The position numbers were made by a program, and so were the translations under genes. Under the pieces are notes generated by a model. The model ran no database searches. It worked only from the letters and a program-made list of their open reading frames with translations, and was not told the DNA's origin. From Zygnema circumcarinatum (taxonomy: Eukaryota > Streptophyta > Zygnematophyceae > Zygnematales > Zygnemataceae), in the NCBI GenBank assembly GCA_037447605.1, contig CM074807.1, positions 4,111,993 to 4,147,479 of the forward strand: a stretch of DNA of 35,487 bases, read 5' to 3'. Positions 18,261-33,094 of this stretch are shown piece after piece (position 1 is the stretch's first letter; every line of letters begins with the position of its first letter).

Positions 18261-19145
18261 GAAGCGCAAGAGTAAAGGCACGAGTGATTGAAACAGTCCT
18301 TTTGCGGCGAATAGGAAGGCAAGAATGCCATTGGACACCCCTTTCTCCCCGTGCTCTACTACGCAAGCGGTGGAGCCCAGTCCTCGTCCTCCACTCTTGA
18401 ATCTCTCCCTTGGCCTCGACCGTGCCGGGCGACCTGCCGCCTCATCGGAAGCCTCCAAACTGCATGGCGTTGCATGGCCGGTCTCCGCTTGCGCTCTAAG
18501 CAACATAGAGGCATATCACGCGGGGGTTGGCTTTACCGAGGAGGTGACGATCTTGTTCTCCTTGTTCAAAAACATGAGGAACAGGTCGAAAATGTGGAAG
18601 GTTAGCAATTTACATGAGCATGTCGAGGGAGGCCTTTTCACAGTTCTATGCTCACTCTTCCGCTTGCCCAGTTGCGTGCTGTCTCCACATGCTGAAGTAA
18701 ATTGCTTTATAAGTCAACTTACTGAAAAAAAACCCTTGGCTTGCATTGTCGACGCAGAGTACAGTGTGGTTGCTTGACTGCGCTTTTGTTTGCATATGCA
18801 CGAACAAGCTCAGCCATCCTTTCGAAGTTGACGCATGGGAACCATCAGACACATGAAATGGTGATATTTCTCGAAGGACCGGCGGCCGTCACTTCATATA
18901 CTCGCGAGACCTTTTGGCACTCATTCCTATACAACGCCTTGTCGCGACACACTCAGTTTCTATCCCTAAGGGGTTGAGCATGTACAACAGCAACAACAGC
19001 AAACCCTAAAACCAGCAGCTCCGAGTGGATCGATCGATTCACCGCAGGCCCCAGATACAATGCACGGCAGCAGCTTCCATGGTCCGGGCAGCGAGCGCCG
19101 GTCTGAATGCGGCCATTGAAATGGCCTTCAAGTCAACTCTTCGTA
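18261..19145. other. Spacer between copy B and the FEN1 3' end
   Basis: Holds the outer end of the duplication (to ~18500) and the 3' flank of FEN1. AAACCCTAAA (telo-box-like) occurs at 19001-19010. I see no coding sequence with family support, and the frames present are short and unlike any family I know. Confidence 0.4.
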
Positions 19146-24990
<5,845 letters not shown>

Positions 24991-25087
24991 GCTGGCGAAT
25001 GCGTGTTGAACGAAGCAGATGCGGAGCAATCTATTCTTGCAAACCAAGAGATGTGAGACGGCATGCAGATGCAGGAGTATTGAAGGA

Positions 25088-25140
25088 GGGCTCCGACTCC
25101 GACTCCGACTCCAGCTCCAGCTCCAGCTTCAGCTCTGAGT
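25088..25140. repeat. GACTCC/CAGCTC hexamer repeat upstream of FEN1
   Basis: CCGACT repeats three to four times and then drifts into CCAGCT three times. It lies in the probable FEN1 leader or promoter. The Ser/Asp-rich and Glu/Ser-rich frames crossing it are products of the repeat. Confidence 0.6.
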
Positions 25141-25157
25141 CTGGAGCAGCAAAAATG

Positions 25158-25165
25158 GCGGGAAT
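25158..25165 (-). promoter_or_regulatory. E2F-type site upstream of FEN1
   Basis: ATTCCCGC on the minus strand fits the plant E2F consensus WTTSSCSS. It lies ~170 bp upstream of the FEN1 ATG on the same strand. S-phase replication genes are typical E2F targets. A match to an 8 bp degenerate site can arise by chance. Confidence 0.35.
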
Positions 25166-25169
25166 GGGC

Positions 25170-26352
25170 TTTGAAGAGAAAGGGGCGGCCAGACCCAGAG
25201 GGAGCTCCATGTGCACTGCCCGTAGAGCGTTAGCAAATTAAAGAGCGAGAACCGTGATATATTTTTCAAAGTGTGAACAGGTTTTGTCGAGAACGAACTG
25301 CTGTCACATGTTCGTTTTTACGGGATACATGTAGTAGCAGTTCGTTTCGCCGTAAAAAAGGTTTCGGAGCATATCAGAGGTGTGGTTCATGGATACGGTG
25401 GGCCCCATCACCTCAACTGTACCGCCAGCCGGTTGGCCGGCCTCGCGTCCCACCGATCCGGCACCGACACGGCGCACCGACATTGTGACGGCCGGTATGG
25501 TCGGCGGCTGGAGATTTGTCGTTTATAACGGCTACTGTTTCTTATTCCCTGTCAGACAGACAGATATGCACTGTGCCCTCATCTCCGCAAGTTTGGGAGA
25601 TTTGGGGAATGAAATCTGGCGGCGGAGGAGATCTCACCGTCCATTCACTTAAGCGCACAGGTTAGTCCCTATCTCATACTATGCACCAACTTGCACGATG
25701 TTGCTCCAGACGTCGCTGAAATGTTGGAAAGTATGCAGGTCGGTGCGACCAATCAGACGCGCGCATCCGCTGCCACCGACCTACCTTTCATCAATCGAAC
25801 GGTCGTCGTAGTCCGCACCGACAACGCATCTCAGAGCTGCTCAAGATTCTATCCAATTTCAAATCTTCAGTATTTGCTAAAAATTCCAGAGACAAAAAGC
25901 AGTCACAAAAAAACCGTACAGCTCTTGTCCAAACCTAATTTCCGACCAATCAGCATCGAGTAAAGATCGAACCCTCACTTTTCTGGAACCCAAAAAAGTT
26001 CGAATCCTCCCCAAACCTGGTTTGCATACGTCAATTTTTGCGCTGCTTCAACGTCATCACTGCGGACAAAGTGGACTTTGACAGAGATCACCCGTACGAA
26101 CAATCTGTACGATTGTACCGAATCATTGTACTTGCATGTCCGACAACTTACGAGCTGTACGAACAAGGCGCGGTTCGTACCGTCCGTCCATCCTGATGCA
26201 GGGCGCCGCCTCTCGTCCAAAAGTGCTCCAAAAAAAAAAAGAAAAACGACCAAGAAAAAAAAGCACTTGTTGGGGTGCTGCAAACACTGGAGGAGGAGGA
26301 GGAGGAGGAGGAGGAGAAGTGAAAAAAAGGGGAGATTGTGTGTATAGTACGG

Positions 26353-26416
<64 letters not shown>

Positions 26417-26848
26417 TAGAGAGAGAGACCTGTGAGCATGCATGCATGTGCAAGCAGAGGCAGGAAGAAGCAGGCCCTGCTCGTTCTTGCTTCGTCTTCT
26501 TCCGGAGAAATAAACCCTCCGCCTCCTGCTCTCCTTTGTCTCTGCTGACAGTCGCCTGTTCTTGCGCCTTCGTTTCGCGCCTTCTCGGTTATGCTTCTGC
26601 TCTAAGCAAGTTGACTCGTGTCTCGCTTTTCAGCGTGGAAGTATCACAGAATCATTGCCTGCTTTATTATCATTCTCAATATAGCTGAATAAGGACCCCT
26701 TCACTCTCACTCTCGCCCTCTCCCTTTGACTCTTTCTCCCTTCTCTCTCTCTTCTCTCTCTCCCTCTCTCTCTCTCCCTCCCTCTCCCTCTCTCTCTCTC
26801 CCTCTCTCTCTCCCTCCTCCCACCCTCAAAGAAGTACTGCTGATCTCG
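25170..26848. other. Intergenic region between FEN1 and rhamnogalacturonan lyase (divergent starts)
   Basis: GC-rich blocks at 25380-25510 and 25725-25835 share ACCGAC/GTCGGT words, some inverted (GGTCGGTGCG near 25739, CGCACCGAC near 25815). These may be remnants of a small inverted-repeat element. A-rich runs lie at 26230-26265. No gene with family support is visible; plus and minus frames crossing the repeats are artefacts. Confidence 0.4.
26287..26428. repeat. (GGA)n and (GA)n microsatellites upstream of the lyase gene
   Basis: GGAGGAGGA triplets at about 26290-26316 and about 70 bp of GA at 26356-26428 with a few substitutions. A CT/CCCT-rich stretch follows at 26700-26820, directly before the lyase ATG, and may act as a pyrimidine-patch core promoter or leader. 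Confidence 0.8.
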
Positions 26849-29800
26849 ATGCAGCTGAAGCACTTCTTTGACCCCTTCCAGCTTCCCCCAAAGCAGTGGC
26901 GACATGCATGCCTGCCATTATGGTTTGCATTTCTCATCGCCCTCAACGCCATGCATGCGCATGCCGCTTCCGCCGACAGCGTCCGCTTGGACCTGTCGAA
27001 GCGATCTCTCGCCGTCATCTCCAACAAGCTCTTCAAGCTCACTCTCTCAAGGCCGGCGGGCCAAGTGGTGGGGATCGCCTATGGAGGGCGAGCCAACCTC
27101 ATGGCGGAGCTCCCTCCCGGAGTTCCATGGCGGGGGTCCGATCCGGGAGATAATGGCGCCACAAGTGGGCCTCCCGGGGGAGCCCTGGGGGATAGAGGCT
27201 ACTTTGATGCACATTGGGGGCCAGATTCGGAATATGATCGCTTTATTTGCACCTCAATGAAGGCAAGAGAATCCTCTCTCTTTACTTGGGCGGAGAGAGC
27301 TTTTGGAGCTTTCAGAGCTTGAGTGTTCGAGTTGCCTTGCTTTTCTTTGGGTTTCTGCTGTGTCAATGGGTGGAGAAAGAAGAAGGACATATCTTATTGG
27401 TTGGAAGTTTGTAGTTGTTGCGGTTTTACTCACAGAGAGAAAGCGAGGGGCAAAAGTTGAGATCATAACATGCATGTGTCGGATTCAAAGCCGAAACCTT
27501 CGGAATGATATATGTCATAGCTGTGGAGCTGTAATCTAAAATCTGCGAAGCTACTTAAGACAGGGAGACCAGCAATCTGAGAGACTCCCTACTTTCTCGT
27601 GCAGATTATTACGAATACCGAAGACCGTGTCACGCTTTCTTTCCGAAGAGCCTGGATCGGAAACGAGAAGCTTCTGCCTGTGAACATTGACATTCGCTAT
27701 AGTGTGACAAAAGGGGCGCCATCCTTTTATTCGTACATCGCTCTCGACCACAACGCCAGCATGCCGGCAGCTGCCATAGAGGAACTTCGGTTCGTCCTGA
27801 AGCTGAATCCCCAGGTAACATTTTCCCCTAAAAAGAGCCTAGGAAAAAAGGTATTTATTTCACCTGCAGTTTTGGGATGACTGCTAAGTTTACGTGCGCA
27901 AAACATGGAGATTGTGAAGTACGTTCTGAGCTATCTGTTTTCATAACTTGGAAACTTGCAAACAAGGAACTCATGCACCAGCAATTCTTGTCACTCCATA
28001 GTAAGCCTCTCTCGGGCTAGGAGGGGGAATGACTCGGTTTTCCAAAAACCTGATCTTCTGATGCGGTCCACAATGCTCTTTGCTCTTTGTATCATACTTC
28101 TTTTTGGCAGCACTTCGTGTATTCAGCAGTCACCAGGGACCGCCAACGGCTAATGCCTGAGTTCGGCGATCGGAGCAAGGAGCGAAGTGAGCCCACTCTC
28201 ATTCCTGAAGCTCGGCGGCTCATCAATCCACGAGACTCGCAGTTCAAGGTATTTTTCTCCTCTATCAGATCCTGCAGGTTCTGCGGGCCCATAGTTGCAG
28301 CCTGGCAAACAGTTAGCATAGTCAGTTAGTTAGTTAGTTATATATAGTTAGTTAGTTAGCATAGTTCTTAGAGGACGAGGGTTGCAGCAGCTTCATAAGC
28401 TGCGCATTGTCAGTTCCGTTTTTCCGTTCTCTGTGGGACCTCATCCGAAGCTGGTGGTCTGTGACTTTTTTGGGAATGAAAATCAGCTGTCGTTCGATGA
28501 CAAGTATCACTACCTCAGTCAGAACCAATTCCAGCTTATGTACGGGTGGGTCACTAACGGCAGCACGAAGGTTGGATTGTGGGCTATTAATCCGCACAAG
28601 TATGAGTATGCTGGAGGTGGCCCCCTCAAGCAGGACCTCACAGTGCAGGTAACTGTCAACATATTCTGCCATTCCCTCCAGTTTCTTCTGCTGTAAGCTG
28701 TCAAAAGGATACCCCTGCTTCAGTTTTTTGTATAGCTTGCAGAAAAATCCGGTTTTTCTTTATTGTAATTCATTCAAGTCTTTCTGAGACAAGAAGCTTC
28801 TCTATCTCATTTCACGAATTATGGTGCAGACTGGGCCCTACCTGCTGAACATGCTGCATTCAGGACACCTGGGAACTCCTGCGATATCATTGAGGGCGAA
28901 TAGCAACTGGAAAAAGGTATATGGACCTTTTTGCATACATTTGAACCAGGGAAATGGGAGCTACAGCAGTCTCTGGAGAGCTGCTGCGCCAGTTTCCGTC
29001 AAGGAGTATCAGAGCTGGCCATACTATTGGGCGTCAACCAATTCCTTGGCAAAATATTATCCCATAGAAGGTACGGTTGTACGCAGTTTGCTGCGTTAGC
29101 TTTGGACCCGTCATCAGGCTGCAATCGCAAGTGTAACCGGGGCTTAATTGTTGCTTGAAATGCACCGTGACTGCTTTTCTATCCTCATATGCCGTCGCCA
29201 TTGTCTATCTCCTTGCCAACTGTTACTTAGTAGTACTCTTTAGTTTCTTCATTAAGAGTTTTGACGGAGCATGCTGCCGCTGCATTTGCAGGCAACCGTG
29301 GCACGGTCAAAGGACGATTGGTCGTCAGTGATCCCTTCTTCAAGGCCTCCTCTTTGGACCTGCGACAGGCATGGTTAGGGTTAGGGGCAAAGCGCCGGAA
29401 AGCAGGATATTCCTATTTTCACGAGGTGAAATATTATCAATACTGGGCCCGGCCAAAACAACGCAAAGGGTTATTCCGATTGCAACATGTGCGACCCGGC
29501 ACATACACCTTTTATGCCTTCGTGCCGGGTGTGTTGGGAGACTTCATATATAACCAGTCAGTCGTTGTGAAACGGCGGAAAACAGTTGACTTGGGTGATG
29601 TGGTGTTCAGACCTGCCCGCGGCGGCGCTACACTATGGGACATTGGAATTGCAGACCGTTCAGCTGCTGAGTTTTTTGTCCCCCCTCTCAATCCCTTAAG
29701 CCCTTACCCGTATCCAACAAGCAGCCCCGATAGGTTTCGGAACTATGGCTCGTGGGCTGTTTTTGAAAAGATTTACCCTAAGGTGGATCCAATCTTCACT

Positions 29801-30280
29801 GTGGGCTATTCAAATTACTCCAAAGACTGGTATTTTGTGCATCCGGTGAGGAGGTCTGGGAAGAAGTATGTTTCTGTCACGTTTACCATTGTCTTCTATT
29901 TATCGACTCAGCTCGCAAAGGCAAAGGCAAAGGCGAAGAAAGCGAGCTCAAATCCTTCCAGGGTTTTCGCATTAGTCAAGGGCACGTATGTGCTTCATAT
30001 AGCAGTTGCTTCTTCGACTCAAGCAGGGCTTCAAGTCCGAGTGAATGACCCTCTTGCCGAGCCTCTCATCGACTCCGCGAGCTGCAAGTGTGCCGTTGTG
30101 GCAAATGATGGAGGCATGGCTCGAGCCACGGATCAAGGATATTACACTCTCTACAGCATACCCGTCAGTAGCTCACTTCTCAAAAGTGGTGCCAACAGGT
30201 TCTATTTGACGCAGCGGCGGACGGGCTCCTTTTTGTACTCCATCATGTATGACTATATTCGATTTGACGGGCCTTCTTAG
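26849..30280 (+). CDS. Rhamnogalacturonan lyase (polysaccharide lyase family 4 type), 6 exons
   Basis: Secreted enzyme that cleaves the rhamnogalacturonan I backbone of pectin by beta-elimination. Exons: 26849-27262, 27605-27814, 28111-28248, 28487-28648, 28830-29070, 29292-30280; 717 residues. Residues ~24-45 form a signal peptide (PLWFAFLIALNAMHAHAASA). Family blocks: LTLSRPAGQVVGIAYGG, RGYFDAHWG, SFYSYIALDH, FDDKYHYLSQ, GGGPLKQDL, NWKKVYGPFCIHLN, EYQSWPYYW, RGTVKGRLVV, and a C-terminal carbohydrate-binding-like domain with AEFFVPPLNPLSP and TSSPDRFRNYGSW. Intron 1 has no GT donor before the frame closes; AAG/GCAAGA at 27263 gives a GC-AG intron. A basic AKAKAKAKK stretch (~residues 597-605) interrupts the C-terminal domain. 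Confidence 0.9.
28320..28362. repeat. AGTT tetranucleotide repeat in lyase intron 3
   Basis: AGTT repeated about four times, then a TATATA centre, then about three more copies. It lies in the intron between exons ending at 28248 and starting at 28487. Confidence 0.75.
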
Positions 30281-32213
30281 GGCTTTGCAATGGCTAGACT
30301 TTGTACCATAGGTGGCGGCGTTTGCCGCAGTAGCTGAGCTATGTACGAGGGGGAAGGAGGGGAGGGGAGGTGTTGAAACACTTTGGTAGAGGCAGACTTG
30401 TAGCAGGATATTCAGCGATGTTTCACTCAACAGTGATCGCAATTATTTTTAGCTTGTAGGAAATTCAGGATAGGGACGGTGTCCCGCCCATGGAATTATC
30501 GACTTGCCTGTGGTGTAGTGGCGGTCGAAGCAGAGCGAAGTCATGGGCGGAGCTGCGATTCAGAGTGAAGGATTGTCAATGGAGCCTTCATCTTCTGCAT
30601 CTTCTGTAATGTTACAGTTGGCCTGGTGAGGCAAGCAGTGATGGGGAAGAAGAGGAGCCGAGATGATGTTGGCATGACAGGTGTGCTCCCAAGCCGTCGC
30701 GGCGTGTTGACAGCTGCTATTAAGTTCATCTTGGGGCTCCCCTCCCCTTGCAGCCGCGTTGCAGTGTCTAGGCCTTAGGCCTTTCTCGATTCATCTCGAG
30801 TAAAGATAGGAAGGTTTGTTAAGATTAGTTGACGCTCTATGTCTGGCAGCGAATCAGTGTCCAAACCTATGGAGGTGTGCGAGAGAGAGGCATCTCTGCA
30901 CATTGCTCGTCCCCACTGGTCGACTTTTGTTATTCTCCCTGTGCTCGTGGATTCCTGGCAGCCTCCTTTCAGTTTTTCAAACACAGTTCAGTCGATGTAC
31001 ACCCTTCGTATCATTGTTTCTTAATTGCTTTCGTTTTCACAATGTGGAATATTGGAAGGGAATATTTGGAACATTCCCAGTTGGTTCGTTGCGATCTCTC
31101 AACCGCAGATTTCAAGTGCAACACTGCGAGAGACATGGCAGCAGGGCGAATTGACAGTTGGCGCTCGGTATCTCAGAATCATCATGCCAGCAAACGTGTA
31201 TATTTTGTTTTCCCGAGGGCAAATGCATGCACCTACTCTTGATTCAAGCGAGTCACCATATACATCGATTCTGTTCGAATACCAAATGCTTTCAGTAGTT
31301 AGTCAAGTCGCAGCAACAAACAGCAGACGACACGGCGACAGTGCCACACTAACACTGCATGACGACAGCAACTTTTGAGCCAAGATAATTTTCAAGTCCT
31401 CTGAGGTGAGAGGAGCAGACCTACGATTAAATACCAGGTGTTTACCAGGTGTTTGTTTACTGGAGCTCCATTTACGACATATCCCCGATCAACACAACGG
31501 GCCCTGCTCTCATTCCCCTTCTATCTCCCCCTCCCCCTCCCTTCCCCTCCCCCCCCCCCCCCCTCCCTCTACTGTCACCTCCATCCCTCCCTCTGTGTCA
31601 CGAATACGCGACGGCCAATCAGAGCGGCCGCGTATCGATACTGACCGATACGTTCTGGTATCTCCCAATCGTATCGATTCATAAGTATCGATTACCGATA
31701 CAAGTATCGGGATCCCCCAGTCAACCGAAGTCAAAGGGCACGAAAGGGCCAGGACTGGCATTTGTTTGCCCGAAAGTCGTCCGTTTCAAAAAAAAAAAAA
31801 AAAAAGGGGAGAGAAACTTTTTTCTGCTGACCTTTGGTTTTGGAAACAAAAAAAGTTCAAGAAGAGAAATATAAAAAAGAATGACAGTGGAAGTCAACTC
31901 AGTCAAGTCAAGTCAAAAAGTTGGGCAGCCCGTGCAATAAGCCAATCACAATCGCCCATTTGCCGAGCTTGTCGGTAGTGGCCGTACAGGGGCAGCCCGG
32001 CCAGTATCTCTCTGTCACGTGTTTGGCGCGTAGCAGGATTTTGTCAGTTGGGAACATCCGTACAAGGCGGACGGGGCCGCTACCTCCGGAAAAGTGAGTC
32101 TGTCGTCACTCGACTTGTCGTGACTTTTCAGAATTTTCCTTCAAAACGAGTATTTTGGTAGCCAACAATTTTCTTTCAGATTTGTACTTCTTCTATAATA
32201 CGGCTAATGATGA
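30281..32213. other. Intergenic region after the lyase gene
   Basis: The lyase 3' flank (30281-30480) lacks a clear plus-strand AATAAA. 30500-31380 is ordinary sequence with short frames and no recognisable family. 31500-31580 is pyrimidine-rich with a run of 12 or more C. 31780-31806 is A-rich. No gene is supported. Confidence 0.4.
31630..31712. repeat. Cluster of ATCGATA palindromic words
   Basis: GTATCGATAC, CCGATAC, CGTATCGATTC, AGTATCGATTACCGATAC and AGTATCGGG occur within ~80 bp in alternating orientation, so the strand can fold on itself. Looks like a locally amplified palindromic repeat or binding-site cluster. Confidence 0.5.
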
Positions 32214-32863
32214 AGAATGATAACCCTGCCCTCTTTGGATATCCCCTCCCCCTGAATTTTTTTTGAGAGGCAAAAATGTTAGGGCCTGCCCGAATCCGCT
32301 CGGAGCGGAAGATCCGTCCGGCTCTGCACTTGCGAGTGCGCGCGTCCCTCACACTTGCGGTGAATCCCAACCGTGGATTCTCTCGCAGATCGCACCACGA
32401 CAACCGTTCGATCTGCAGCTTGGCTCGGTCCCAACGAATGGCACGCGCCCACGTATCCCGGTAATTGACGGTCAGACGGTAAGTCCGCGGACGGCACGCG
32501 GCGGCGCCTGGACGCGTCCGTACGGATATCGGTAACCGAATCCGGTTCGTACAAACTTCGTCCCGTCGCAGCGTCGAGGAAAGGCGAAATACCGTACATT
32601 GAGGGCCTGGACCAATCACAATTTGCTTCGTCATGCAAATGGACACGTGACAGATGGTGATTGGCTGTCAGTTCCGCGAAGACTGGCCGGTCCAGCTCAT
32701 CGTTTCGCGGAGATGTCGGGCTGAGGGTCGCGCGCACTCGCACATGCGAGCCGGACAGATCTTCCGCTCCGAGCGGATTCGGGCAGGCCCTCACATATTT
32801 TTGTCGCTCAAAAAACATTTAGGGGGAAAGGATATCCAAAAATGGGGAGGGGTTATCATTCAA
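32214..32863. mobile_element. MITE-like element with ~130 bp terminal inverted repeats
   Basis: The left arm (about 32214-32350) begins GAATGATAACC. The right arm (about 32725-32863) ends GGTTATCATTC. The arms share, in inverted order, TTGGATATCC, GCCTGCCCGAATCCGCTCGG and GTGCGCGCG, with small differences. The ~375 bp centre has no transposase-like frame; the Arg-rich frames on both strands come from the GC-rich repeats. This is a non-autonomous DNA element of unassigned superfamily. I could not fix a target-site duplication. Its right end is ~230 bp upstream of the GMD start codon. Confidence 0.8.
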
Positions 32864-32946
32864 TAGAACGCACAAAAGTTAGGGTCCTGCCCAGGTTTTT
32901 TCCTGACCTGCCCGTCACTTTTCGGGCATCATAAAAATAAATGCGG

Positions 32947-32987
32947 CCAATGGGCGCCGAGCTCTGTACCGGGCAATCGTATAAAAT
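32947..32987 (+). promoter_or_regulatory. CCAAT box and TATA box of the GMD gene
   Basis: CCAAT at 32947-32951 and TATAAAAT at 32980-32987 lie ~145 and ~110 bp before the ATG at 33095, a normal plant core-promoter arrangement. The leader between them is CT-rich (33040-33075). The MITE ends ~85 bp upstream of the CCAAT box. Confidence 0.65.
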
Positions 32988-33094
32988 GTCCCGGGCCTAC
33001 TGCTCAGTACTCGACCTACTTGTGCCGCCTCCGGCCTCACCCTCCCTCCCAACCTCTCTCCCTCTCTCCCTCGGAGCCCTTGGCAGCAGTAGCC

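Larger units (their letters stand above)
14040..18500. repeat. Tandem segmental duplication (two units of ~2.1-2.4 kb)
   Basis: Unit 1 (about 14040-16110) and unit 2 (about 16370-18500) share, in the same order, the end of UFC1 exon 4, its 3' flank (TTTGTATACGCTATTTTTG at ~14273 versus TTTGCATACGCTCTTTGG at ~16553; GGTGGGTGTTAGACGAATCAT versus GGTGGGTGTTGGACAGATGA), the minus-strand ADP-ribosyltransferase gene and ~300 bp beyond it (CGGCCATGCA block). Identity looks moderate, with many small indels, so the duplication is not recent. Confidence 0.75.

Noticed and set aside
25031-25241. Ser/Asp-rich frame GSDSDSDSSSSSSFSS as an acidic gene
   Set aside because: Produced by the hexamer repeat in the FEN1 leader; it is short and has no conserved flanks.
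29373-29387. TTAGGGTTAGGGG, resembling telomere repeats
   Set aside because: It lies inside lyase exon 6 and encodes WLGLG in a conserved frame. Two units do not make an interstitial telomere.
32176-32818. Arg-rich frames of 150-180 codons on the minus strand as a transposase
   Set aside because: They lie in the GC-rich arms and centre of the inverted-repeat element. Left and right arm frames are translations of the same repeat, and no transposase motif is present.
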